DNA of 6,327 bases from Sphingobium sp. (GCA_030148625.1 JASBTC010000383.1:1-6327); one strand, 5' to 3'; counted from the stretch's first letter, positions 1 to 5,243 are shown. The notes: a model not told the origin generated them from the sequence alone. Program-made: numbers and translations.

Positions 1-351
1 CTGCTGCTCGACCGGGCGATCGAGGTGCGCGGCCGAAACCAGCGCGCAGAGATTGTCGTATCCCGCCTCGTCCTGCGCATAGAGCGCCAGCCAGTCGAAA
101 ATCGGTTCGACGCCATCGGGCATGTCGGGCCGAGCGACGCACAGCATCGCGCCGATGATCGGCTGCACGCCCGTGCCCTTGCATGCATCGGAATAGGCCA
201 TTGCGGCATAAAGGCCGTTGCGATCGGTCAGTGCGGCGGCCGGAAAGCCGAGTTCACGCGCGCGCTTCGCGATCGCCTTGGGTTCGATCGCCCCTTCCAG
301 CATCGTGTAGGAGGAAAAGATGCGCAGGGGGACGAACGGGGTGTGAGCCAT
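1..351 (-). CDS. dnaE: DNA polymerase III alpha subunit, N-terminal part (PHP domain), cut by window edge
   Basis: Replicative DNA polymerase catalytic subunit; only the first 117 residues are visible because the gene runs off the left edge. The ATG is at 351-349 and the frame stays open to base 1. The protein starts MAHTPFVPLRIFSSYTMLEG and continues with an LTDRNGL motif and GVQPIIGAML. This is the PHP-domain layout of DnaE1 (E. coli: VHLRVHSDYS, ITDFTNL, GIKPIVGA). It lacks the YAEL-type start I would expect of the error-prone DnaE2/ImuC. The two histidines and the aspartate of E. coli motif I are replaced here by Pro8, Phe12 and Ser14, while Asp43 is kept. The PHP site is therefore probably not a metal-dependent nuclease, and proofreading would depend on a separate DnaQ. 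The start is 58 nt after the gpx stop and has no strong Shine-Dalgarno sequence. It is the last visible gene of the leftward lolC-lolD train. The family call is firm; the exact start is less so. Confidence 0.93.
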   Translation of the reverse strand, partial: MAHTPFVPLRIFSSYTMLEGAIEPKAIAKRARELGFPAAALTDRNGLYAAMAYSDACKGTGVQPIIGAMLCVARPDMPDGVEPIFDWLALYAQDEAGYDNLCALVSAAHLDRPVEQQ

Positions 352-409
352 GGGTCAGCTTAACCACGCCAGCGCGATTCGGAAAACCGCCAACTCCCCC
401 GAACCGGGA

Positions 410-889
410 TTACAGCAGCGCCTCTATGTCTTTTTCCAATGATTCCGGCTTGTCGGTCGGCGCGTAGCGCTTCACCGGCTTGCCGTCGCGACCGACGAGG
501 AACTTGGTGAAGTTCCATTTGATCGCCTTGCTGCCCATCAGCCCCGGCCTGGCGGCCTTGAGATAGTCGTAAAGCGGGTCCGCGCCCGAACCGTTGACCT
601 CGATCTTGGCCATCAGCGGAAAGCTGACATCATAGGTCAGCGAACAGAAATTCGCGATCTCCTCGGCATTTCCGGGCTCCTGGCCACCGAACTGGTTGCA
701 GGGAAAGGCCAGTATCTCGAACCCACGGTCGCGATATTTGCGATACAGCGCTTCCAGCCCGGCATATTGCGGGGTGAAACCGCATTTCGACGCGACATTG
801 ACGATCAGCAGGACCTTGCCTGCATAATCCGCCAACGCCTTTTCGGCGCCGCCGGGCAAAGCGACGGTAAAATCGGCAACTCCGGTCAT
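410..889 (-). CDS. Glutathione peroxidase family (non-selenium, Cys type)
   Basis: Reduces hydrogen peroxide and organic hydroperoxides, using thioredoxin or glutathione as reductant. The 159-aa length is normal for bacterial members. Visible motifs are NVASKCGFTPQY with the peroxidatic Cys36, FPCNQFGGQEP with Cys64 and Gln70, FCSLTYDV with Cys82, and KWNFTKFLV with Trp125 and Asn126. Cys36, Gln70, Trp125 and Asn126 form the catalytic tetrad. No in-frame TGA is needed, so it is not a selenoprotein. The three cysteines at 36, 64 and 82 are spaced much as in plant-type thioredoxin-dependent enzymes, with Cys82 the likely resolving residue (inference). There is no signal peptide, so it is probably cytoplasmic. 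A longer reading exists upstream to 1132, but 889 is the right start: it begins the conserved sequence, has an AAGGAAG Shine-Dalgarno five bases ahead, and its ATG overlaps the upstream TGA as ATGA. Translation is probably coupled to the DUF1579-like gene. Confidence 0.95.
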   Translation of the reverse strand: MTGVADFTVALPGGAEKALADYAGKVLLIVNVASKCGFTPQYAGLEALYRKYRDRGFEILAFPCNQFGGQEPGNAEEIANFCSLTYDVSFPLMAKIEVNGSGADPLYDYLKAARPGLMGSKAIKWNFTKFLVGRDGKPVKRYAPTDKPESLEKDIEALL

Positions 890-1422
890 TGCGTCTTCCT
901 TGGCCTGTAGGTGAAATCGAATGCGGGCGACCAGTTCTTGCCGCCGTCGCGCGAATCCTCGCCGATCTGGCGAACCGTCCCGCGCTCGGGATAAAAGGTC
1001 ATGCGCTGCAGAAAATCCTTCTCCGGCCCCTGGCGGCTCCGCCACAACCCGGTCAGCACCATCCTGCCATTCTCCAGCCCGCCCGCGAACTCCACCCGCG
1101 CGCCCGACGAATCGATCCAGCTCTGCTTCCACACCCTGTCGCGCTGATCATAGCTGTTGAGGCTGCCGCCGCTCAGCATGGTGAAGGGCTGCCAATTCTC
1201 GCGGATGCCGCAGCCATTATAGACCGGCTCGATCGTGCTGCCGCCGAGCATCTCGTCGGGCCTGGCGGTGTTGAACACCGACCATTCGCCGATCCAGAAA
1301 TCGAACTGGCGATATTCGGCCGCGGTGCAATTGGCGGGAAGGCTGGCGGGTGGGACCGGCGGGGGCATTTGCGCGCTTGCCGTACCACCCAGCATCGCCG
1401 CGCCCAGGATCATCCGCCGCAT
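886..1422 (-). CDS. Secreted DUF1579-like conserved protein of unknown function
   Basis: A 178-aa protein with a clear signal peptide: two arginines, a hydrophobic run (MILGAAMLGG) and an AxA cleavage site (TASA, likely cut after Ala17). The mature part starts with a proline-rich stretch and then YRQFDFWIGEWSV (residues 37-49). That DFWIGEW block is typical of DUF1579-like and related small beta-barrel proteins common in sphingomonads. Later blocks are CGIRENW (71-77), VWKQSWIDSSG (97-107) and MTFYPERG (141-148). Cys32 and Cys71 could form a periplasmic disulfide (inference). No catalytic motif is visible and I assign no reaction. The gene starts 11 nt after the lolD stop with a GGGAG/GAGGGG Shine-Dalgarno abutting that stop, and ends in a 4-nt ATGA overlap with gpx. 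The protein is presumably periplasmic and is made together with the lipoprotein-release machinery. Confidence 0.82.
   Translation of the reverse strand: MRRMILGAAMLGGTASAQMPPPVPPASLPANCTAAEYRQFDFWIGEWSVFNTARPDEMLGGSTIEPVYNGCGIRENWQPFTMLSGGSLNSYDQRDRVWKQSWIDSSGARVEFAGGLENGRMVLTGLWRSRQGPEKDFLQRMTFYPERGTVRQIGEDSRDGGKNWSPAFDFTYRPRKTQ
895..901 (-). promoter_or_regulatory. Ribosome binding site that fixes the gpx start
   Basis: On the minus strand AAGGAAG lies five bases before the ATG at 889. It supports the short 159-aa glutathione peroxidase over the longer in-frame reading that would start near 1132. It lies inside the 3' end of the DUF1579-like gene, as expected for translational coupling. 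Confidence 0.75.
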
Positions 1423-1433
1423 TGCCCCTCTCC

Positions 1434-2105
1434 CTATTCGAGCCTGCCCTCATGCAAGCGCACCACCCGGTCCATGCGGGCGGCCAGACGCTCATTGTGC
1501 GTGGCAACCAGCGCCGCCGAACCCTCGCCACGGACAAGCGCCAGGAATTCCGCGAACACCACCTCCGCCGTGGCTTCGTCCAGATTGCCGGTCGGCTCGT
1601 CCGCCAGCACCAGCGCCGGCCGGTTGGCCAGCGCACGCGCCACCGCGACACGTTGCTGCTCGCCGCCCGACAATTGGCTCGGCCGGTGAGTCAGGCGGTG
1701 GCCCAGCCCCAGCGACGTCAGCAACGCCTTTGCCCGCACCTGCGCATCCGCGGTCTCGGCGCCGTGAATCAATTGCGGCAGCACGACATTCTCGGTCGCG
1801 TCGAAATCGGGCAGCAGATGGTGGAATTGATAGACGAAACCCAGCGCGTCACGCCGCAATGTCGTCCGTCCATCGGCATCGAGCCGCGACGCTTCCTCAC
1901 CCTTGATCTGGATCGAGCCCTCGAAGCCGCCTTCGAGCAGACCGACCGCCTGGAGCAGAGTCGACTTGCCGGATCCCGACGGCCCGAGCAGCGCGACGAT
2001 CTCGCCCGGCGAGACATGCAGGTCGATGCCGCGCAGGACCTCGATCGTCACATCACCCTGGACGAAGCTGCGGCGCAGGCCCTGCGTGGCGAGAATGTCA
2101 CTCAT
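1434..2105 (-). CDS. lolD: Lipoprotein-releasing ABC transporter ATP-binding protein LolD
   Basis: The ATPase that powers release of outer-membrane lipoproteins from the inner membrane to the chaperone LolA. It is 223 aa, the normal length for LolD. Motifs in order: Walker [10 protein letters not shown] (41-49), Q-loop Gln93 in [15 protein letters not shown] signature [15 protein letters not shown] (145-159), Walker [13 protein letters not shown] (165-176, catalytic Glu170), and H-loop His203 in VATHNERL. The set is complete. The FHHLLPDF and ATENV segments are characteristic of the LolD branch of the MacB/FtsE/LolD group. A reading extended to 2192 is possible but adds only an arginine-rich non-family tail lying inside lolC. 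The start at 2105 ([10 protein letters not shown]) overlaps the lolC stop by 8 nt, which indicates coupled translation and balanced subunits. A weak AGGTG lies seven bases before this ATG. Confidence 0.96.
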   Translation of the reverse strand: MSDILATQGLRRSFVQGDVTIEVLRGIDLHVSPGEIVALLGPSGSGKSTLLQAVGLLEGGFEGSIQIKGEEASRLDADGRTTLRRDALGFVYQFHHLLPDFDATENVVLPQLIHGAETADAQVRAKALLTSLGLGHRLTHRPSQLSGGEQQRVAVARALANRPALVLADEPTGNLDEATAEVVFAEFLALVRGEGSAALVATHNERLAARMDRVVRLHEGRLE

Positions 2106-3348
2106 AGCGCAGCACCTGTACCGGATCGGTGCTCGCCGCCTTGAACGCGGGATAGAGCGTCGCGAGGAAACTGAAGAGCAAGGCCATCGCACAGATGCCG
2201 ATCACCTCGAACGGATCGGTCTTGGACGGCAGCTCGGTCAGGAAACGGATCGAGGGGTCCCACAGATTCTGCCCGGTCACGAACTGGATGAAATTCACCA
2301 CCGACTGGCGGAAGAACAGGAAGATGAAGCCGAGCACGATCCCGGCAATTATGCCGAGCGATGCGATCGTCACGCCCACGGTCACGAAGATCTTGATCAG
2401 CCCGCGCCGCGTCGCCCCCATCGTCCGCAGGATCGCGATATCGCGGTTCTTGGCGCGCACCAGCATGATCAGCGACGACAGGATGTTGAAGACCGCGACC
2501 AGGATGATGATCGAAAGCACGACGAACATCGCGACCCGCTCGACCGCCAGCGCTTCGAAAAGCTGGGAATTCATCGTCCGCCAGTCGGAAACGACCGCCC
2601 TGCCCGCCACTTTCTGTCCGAGCGGCGCCAGGATCTGGCCGACGCGGTCGGGATCGACCGTCTCGACCTCGATCATGCCCACCTGATCGCCCATCAGCAG
2701 CAGCAACTGGGCATTCTCCATCGGCATGATCACGAACGCCTTGTCGTAATCATAGACGCCCACCTCGAAGATCGCGGCGACGCGATAGGCGACGATGCGC
2801 GGCACCGATCCGAACGGTGTCGTCTGACCCTGCGGGCTGATCAGGCTGATCTGGCTGCCGACCTGGACGCCGAGCTGCTCGGCCAGTCGCGCACCGATCG
2901 CGACATTGTCGTTGCCCGGCTGCAATTCGCGCAGATTGCCGCGCAATACGTTGCCGGCGATGATCGGATTGCCGTTGATGTCGGGCAGCGTCATGCCACG
3001 GACGATCACGCCTTCGACCCGCCCCTCCGAGCTCGCCATCAAAGGCTGCTCGATCAGCGGCGTGGCGGCGACGACACCCGGCGTGCGTTTCGCTTCGGCC
3101 AGCACGTTGCGCCAGTCGGGCAGCCGCCCGCCATAGCCCTGGACGACGGCATGGCCGTTCAAACCGACGATCTTGTCGAACAGTTCGGCACGGAAACCGT
3201 TCATCACACTCATCACGATGATCAGTGCGGCAACGCCGAGCATCACCGCGAACAGGCTGATCCCGGCGACGAGGAAGATGAACCCCTCGCCCTTTCCTGG
3301 AAGCAGATAGCGTTTTGCGATCATCCGCTCGTAGCGGGAAAGGATCAT
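2098..3348 (-). CDS. lolC: Lipoprotein-releasing ABC transporter permease, LolC/E type (single-permease LolF-like)
   Basis: Inner-membrane permease that extracts lipoproteins and hands them to LolA. It is 416 aa, normal for LolC/LolE. It has the MacB/FtsX layout: TM1 at about 23-48, ending in the conserved [11 protein letters not shown]; a large periplasmic domain at about 50-270; then TM2 (271-298), TM3 (319-347) and TM4 (381-403). The cytoplasmic loop [14 protein letters not shown] (300-313) is the coupling segment to LolD, and the C-terminus DPVQVLRYE is the typical family ending. Residues 176-184 (TTPFGSVPR) resemble the LolC 'Hook' that recruits LolA in E. coli. Only one permease gene is present beside lolD, so a homodimer of the LolF type is likely, though a second permease elsewhere cannot be excluded. 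AGGA lies nine bases before the ATG at 3348. It is the first gene of the leftward train; its promoter should lie in the 3349-3480 spacer. Confidence 0.95.
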   Translation of the reverse strand: MILSRYERMIAKRYLLPGKGEGFIFLVAGISLFAVMLGVAALIIVMSVMNGFRAELFDKIVGLNGHAVVQGYGGRLPDWRNVLAEAKRTPGVVAATPLIEQPLMASSEGRVEGVIVRGMTLPDINGNPIIAGNVLRGNLRELQPGNDNVAIGARLAEQLGVQVGSQISLISPQGQTTPFGSVPRIVAYRVAAIFEVGVYDYDKAFVIMPMENAQLLLLMGDQVGMIEVETVDPDRVGQILAPLGQKVAGRAVVSDWRTMNSQLFEALAVERVAMFVVLSIIILVAVFNILSSLIMLVRAKNRDIAILRTMGATRRGLIKIFVTVGVTIASLGIIAGIVLGFIFLFFRQSVVNFIQFVTGQNLWDPSIRFLTELPSKTDPFEVIGICAMALLFSFLATLYPAFKAASTDPVQVLRYE

Positions 3349-3383
3349 TCGGCTGGATCCTGATAGGTCGACGGCATAATGTC

Positions 3384-3412
3384 CGTCTAGGCATGGGCGA
3401 CGGTGCTGGCAA
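3384..3412 (-). promoter_or_regulatory. Weak candidate promoter for the lolC train
   Basis: Read on the minus strand, TTGCCA (3412-3407) and TAGACG (3389-3384) are separated by 17 bases. They are positioned to give a leader of about 30 nt before the lolC ATG at 3348. The -10 match is poor, so this is only a suggestion. The -35 part overlaps the left arm of the TGGCAAC/GTTGCCA repeat. Confidence 0.2.
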
Positions 3413-3432
3413 CCGGAACTGCCGTGTTGCCA
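3407..3432. promoter_or_regulatory. Inverted repeat TGGCAAC-N12-GTTGCCA, possible operator
   Basis: Two perfect 7-base arms, 3407-3413 and 3426-3432, are separated by 12 bases. Their centres are 19 bp apart, roughly two helical turns, which suits a dimeric DNA-binding protein. It lies 59-84 nt upstream of the lolC start and overlaps the weak candidate -35. The protein that would bind it is unknown. It could instead form a loose RNA hairpin. Confidence 0.35.
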
Positions 3433-3548
3433 AATGACAACAGCATCGACTCAATCGTTCAGCCCTATCGATTCCCTTCATGACAAGGCGATGACGTTTG
3501 CGTAGCGTTAATGTGCTGAACGCAGGCAAAGGCCGTGGTTCGGGGAGT

Positions 3549-3589
3549 GGGCTTCGCCCGGCGATGACGATGAAGGGACCGGCATCGCC
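3549..3589. repeat. REP-like palindromic segment
   Basis: GGGC-TTC-GCCC (3549-3559) is followed at once by GGCGATG (3560-3566) and its complement CATCGCC (3583-3589). The minus strand reads CGTCATCGCCGGGCGAAGC, which resembles the start of dispersed intergenic palindromic repeats that begin CGTCAT in many alphaproteobacteria. Only one copy is visible in this window, so the assignment rests on resemblance alone. Confidence 0.3.
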
Positions 3590-3617
3590 AGCGTGCTGAA
3601 GTCAAATCCAAGGGGGC

Positions 3618-3633
3618 TGACGAGCATTCGTCA
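3618..3633. other. Perfect 6-bp hairpin with GCAT loop
   Basis: TGACGA (3618-3623) pairs perfectly with TCGTCA (3628-3633) around a four-base loop. It lies five bases before the larger 3639-3666 hairpin and upstream of the predicted hsp20 promoter, so it is not part of the hsp20 leader as I place it. It has no T-tract. Its function is unknown. Confidence 0.5.
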
Positions 3634-3638
3634 CGCGG

Positions 3639-3666
3639 GTGCCCGGATCGGAAACGGTCCGGGCAC
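3639..3666. other. Strong 12-bp hairpin closed by a GAAA tetraloop
   Basis: The arms 3639-3650 and 3655-3666 pair over all 12 positions (one T-G wobble) around GAAA (3651-3654), a GNRA-type stable RNA loop on the plus strand. It is followed by TTGCCGTTT, which is too interrupted to be a good intrinsic terminator. A hairpin this regular between two divergent genes suggests a structured RNA on the plus strand, the end of an unrecognised small RNA, or a protein-binding palindrome. Confidence 0.55.
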
Positions 3667-3693
3667 TTGCCGTTTCAGGCCATTGCGCATCCT

Positions 3694-3720
3694 CTTGAAA
3701 CCCGCGACGCCCCTCCTAAC
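3694..3720 (+). promoter_or_regulatory. RpoH (sigma-32) type heat-shock promoter of hsp20
   Basis: CTTGAA (3694-3699) matches the RpoH -35 element exactly. CCTAAC (3715-3720), after a 15-base spacer, fits the looser alphaproteobacterial RpoH -10. Transcription would then start around 3726-3729, just before the first leader hairpin at 3731, giving a leader of about 88 nt. The agreement between promoter and the edge of the folded leader supports both calls. Confidence 0.6.
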
Positions 3721-3730
3721 TCACTCATAT

Positions 3731-3817
3731 CCGGTGCCGATCCGGGCCGGATGCCCCGAAGTGCCGCCATGGCGGGCTTCGTGCGCTCGAAAATGCTCAA
3801 TGGAGATTTTTGACATG
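3731..3817 (+). promoter_or_regulatory. ROSE-like RNA thermometer in the hsp20 leader (three hairpins)
   Basis: Three hairpins follow one another up to the hsp20 start codon. Hairpin 1 (3731-3750) pairs CCGGT with GCCGG, has bulged G3736, then CC with GG. Hairpin 2 (3757-3781) pairs CGAAGT with GCTTCG, has bulged G3762, then CCGC with GCGG. Hairpin 3 (3787-3813) pairs TCGAAAAT with ATTTTTGA (one G-T wobble), has bulged G3795, then CTC with GAG around the loop AATG. Three of the four bases of the Shine-Dalgarno GGAG (3802-3805) are paired in hairpin 3, and most of the rest of the stem is weak A-T. In ROSE thermometers a 5' hairpin series ends in one that masks the Shine-Dalgarno sequence, opposite a conserved UYGCU with an unusual G; here the equivalent reads ATGCT. 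Heat should melt it and open the ribosome site. The pairings were done by hand with no energy calculation. Confidence 0.65.
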
Positions 3818-4294
3818 AGGACCTTTGATTTCACCCCCTATCGCCGTTCCACCGTCGGTTTCGATCGGCTGTTCGATCTGCTCGAGAATAATGCGCGCCA
3901 GGCGCAGGGCGACAATTACCCGCCCTTCGACCTCGAGCGCCGCGGCGAGGACCGGTATCGCATCACGCTCGCCGTCGCCGGCTTCAAACGCGACGAGATC
4001 GAGATCACCGCGCAGCAGAATCTGTTGCTCGTCACGGGCAAGAAGGACGCATCCGAGCAGGATCGCAGCCAGTTCCTGCATATCGGCATCGCCAATCGCA
4101 GCTTCGAACGCCGTTTCGAGCTGGCCGACTTCGTCCGCGTCGAGGATGCGAATCTGGCCGATGGCCTGCTGACCATCGACCTGCTGCGCGAGATTCCCGA
4201 AGCGATGAAACCGCAGAAGATCGCGATCGGCGCCGCGCCGGCGATCGACAGCGCCGCCGTCGAGTCCATCGAGGACGCCCGCAAAGCCGCCTGA
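3815..4294 (+). CDS. hsp20: Class A small heat shock protein, IbpA-like (Hsp20 family)
   Basis: ATP-independent holdase chaperone that binds unfolding proteins during heat stress and passes them to DnaK/ClpB. It is 159 aa. The N-terminus MRTFDFTPYRRSTVGFDRLF (1-20) closely follows E. coli IbpA ([20 protein letters not shown]). The alpha-crystallin domain spans about 38-128, with YPPFDLE, YRITLAVAGF, ITAQQNLLLVTG, RSFERRFELAD and ANLADGLLTIDL. The C-terminal I-x-I anchor is IAI (136-138). The start at 3815 is chosen for its GGAG nine bases ahead and the family-like N-terminus; an in-frame reading back to 3593 crosses the promoter and leader. A closer in-frame ATG at 3800 would remove the Shine-Dalgarno spacing. 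It is a single-gene unit with its own RpoH-type promoter, thermometer leader and terminator. The acidic/alanine tail (about 140-159) is longer than in E. coli IbpA. Confidence 0.96.
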   Translation: MRTFDFTPYRRSTVGFDRLFDLLENNARQAQGDNYPPFDLERRGEDRYRITLAVAGFKRDEIEITAQQNLLLVTGKKDASEQDRSQFLHIGIANRSFERRFELADFVRVEDANLADGLLTIDLLREIPEAMKPQKIAIGAAPAIDSAAVESIEDARKAA

Positions 4295-4316
4295 TCGCGA
4301 AAACCTGTCATCCGAA

Positions 4317-4348
4317 GCGCCCGGGCCGACGCCGGCCCGGGCGTATTT
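4317..4348 (+). terminator. Intrinsic terminator of hsp20
   Basis: An 11-bp perfect GC-rich stem, 4318-4328 with 4333-4343, closes the loop ACGC and is followed on the plus strand by TATTT. A G-T wobble at 4317/4344 extends it. It begins 23 nt after the hsp20 stop. The T-tract is short, but the stem is very stable. Confidence 0.75.
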
Positions 4349-4370
4349 CCGGGTGGCGGGTTCACCAATT

Positions 4371-4412
4371 CGAAAAAGAAAGGAGCAGCCGGACACAAAC
4401 GCGTCCGGCTGC
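4371..4412 (-). terminator. Intrinsic terminator of the Crp/Fnr gene
   Basis: A 10-bp perfect stem (4385-4394 with 4403-4412) has an 8-base loop. Read on the minus strand it is followed by TCCTTTCTTTTTCG, a good T-rich tail. It lies 71 nt beyond the stop of the leftward Crp/Fnr gene and faces the hsp20 terminator, so the convergent genes are insulated from each other. Confidence 0.8.
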
Positions 4413-4482
4413 CCAAAAGCACCTCGGATTGCCACCGATGCGGAAAGGTGCGGCCCGGGTCGCAAATAGGCCACGTTTCCGG

Positions 4483-5169
4483 TCAATCGGCTGTTTCGGC
4501 GATCTCCGATAACAGGGTGCTATCCAGAATCTTGATCCGCCCGCCGTCGAGCGCGATCACGCCCGAATCCGACCAAGCGCCGAGCTGGCGATTGATCTGC
4601 TCGCGCGACATGCCCGCGAACATGCCCAGTTCGCCCTGACTGAGATCGAGGCGCAGCCGTCCGTCGGTCGAGCCGTCCAGGGTGAGCCGGCGCAGGAAGC
4701 GCGCTAACCGCGGACCGGAGGTGAAAGCGCGGTCGCTCTCGATCGTGCTGTTGGCCTGGCGCAGCCGCCGCGCAAGCTCGCGCAGGATCCGGAGGCCCAT
4801 GCCGCTATGCTGGGCGATGATCGCCTCGAATGCGGCGCGCGAGAGTTTGAGGCCCTGAACCGGCTCGAGCGCGGTCACCGTCGCGGTGCGCTCGCCACCG
4901 TCGAGCAGCGCGATCTCCCCGATCACCGAACCGGGTTCGGCATAATCGAGAATGATCTCACGGCCGTTGCTCGACACCATTGAGATGCGCGCCGTGCCGG
5001 TCAGCAGGATGACGAGCGAATCCCCCTCGTCGCCCTGACGCATGATCTCCTTGCCCTTGGTATAGGCCTGGAGCGTTCCGTGCAGGATGATCGCGGCAAG
5101 CTCTTCTTCGCTGCATGACGCGAAAAGCGAATGCTCGGGCAGCAAGGCGGCGAGTTGTTCGGGTTTCAT
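4483..5169 (-). CDS. Crp/Fnr-family transcriptional regulator
   Basis: A 228-aa DNA-binding regulator. The N-terminal cyclic-nucleotide-binding fold (about 14-120) contains the phosphate-binding cassette GEIALLDGGERTA (84-96), with Glu85, Arg94 and Thr95 in the places used by cAMP-binding CRP. The long C-helix is about 123-146. The Crp-type winged helix spans about 153-220, with a helix-turn-helix at 176-199 and recognition helix SREQINRQL (188-196). Arg189, Glu190 and Arg194 align with E. coli CRP Arg180, Glu181 and Arg185. There is one N-terminal Cys (Cys19) and no four-cysteine cluster, so it is not an oxygen-sensing Fnr. GGAAGGG lies just ahead of the ATG at 5169. A perfect CRP-type site lies 75-90 nt upstream, so autoregulation is likely (inference). 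Whether the ligand is cAMP is not proven: the position of E. coli Thr127 appears to be Asn140, by a hand alignment. Confidence 0.92.
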   Translation of the reverse strand: MKPEQLAALLPEHSLFASCSEEELAAIILHGTLQAYTKGKEIMRQGDEGDSLVILLTGTARISMVSSNGREIILDYAEPGSVIGEIALLDGGERTATVTALEPVQGLKLSRAAFEAIIAQHSGMGLRILRELARRLRQANSTIESDRAFTSGPRLARFLRRLTLDGSTDGRLRLDLSQGELGMFAGMSREQINRQLGAWSDSGVIALDGGRIKILDSTLLSEIAETAD

Positions 5170-5215
5170 GTGCGTTCCCTTCCGGCGTGGATGCTTTCCG
5201 ATTCGCCGTCCGCAC

Positions 5216-5232
5216 CCGGATGACGCATCCGG
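5216..5232. promoter_or_regulatory. Palindrome CCGGATG-ACG-CATCCGG upstream of the Crp/Fnr gene
   Basis: Perfect 7-base arms around a three-base centre, 47-63 nt before the Crp/Fnr start codon. It could be an operator for a second regulator or, if transcribed, a hairpin in the leader of that gene. There is no T-tract after it on either strand, so it is not a terminator. Confidence 0.4.
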
Positions 5233-5243
5233 CGCGATCAGGG

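Larger units (their letters stand above)
3349..3814. other. 466-nt divergent non-coding spacer, rich in inverted repeats
   Basis: This stretch separates lolC (leftward) from hsp20 (rightward). I see no convincing protein gene in it; open frames crossing it are short or are extensions of readings antisense to lolC. I see no tRNA or rRNA. It contains at least seven inverted repeats that can form hairpins: 3407-3432, 3549-3559, 3560-3589, 3618-3633, 3639-3666, 3731-3750 and 3757-3781, plus the Shine-Dalgarno hairpin at 3787-3813. It also holds an RpoH-type promoter. Between 3433 and 3548 I see nothing definite. Confidence 0.7.

Noticed and set aside
394..409. Small hairpin CCCG-GTT-CGGG (minus strand) just after gpx, as a terminator
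   Set aside because: The stem is only four pairs and no T-tract follows directly, so I do not think it separates gpx from dnaE.
352..409. Internal promoter for dnaE
   Set aside because: TTTTCC-N17-TTAAGC can be found, but both boxes are poor and it would leave almost no leader.
890..1132. N-terminal extension of glutathione peroxidase
   Set aside because: The added residues match no family member, overlap the DUF1579-like gene, and a good Shine-Dalgarno sequence plus ATGA coupling support the start at 889.
889..2144. Several plus-strand open frames of 220-270 codons over the DUF1579-like and lolD genes
   Set aside because: Low-complexity Ala/Arg/Pro products lying antisense to genes with complete motifs; shadows of high GC.
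1903..3363. A 486-codon plus-strand open frame antisense to lolC
   Set aside because: Its translation is rich in Arg, Asp and His with no family motifs, and it is exactly the antisense of a clear LolC permease. Long antisense frames are expected in high-GC DNA.
3415..3440. EcfG-type promoter starting from GGAAC at 3415-3419
   Set aside because: No GTT occurs at the required 16-17 base distance on the plus strand.
3593..3814. N-terminal extension of hsp20
   Set aside because: It crosses the RpoH-type promoter and the leader hairpins, and the IbpA-like sequence begins at 3815 behind GGAG.
3797..4486. Minus-strand open frame of 229 codons antisense to hsp20
   Set aside because: No recognisable domain; antisense to a clear small heat shock protein and running through both terminators.
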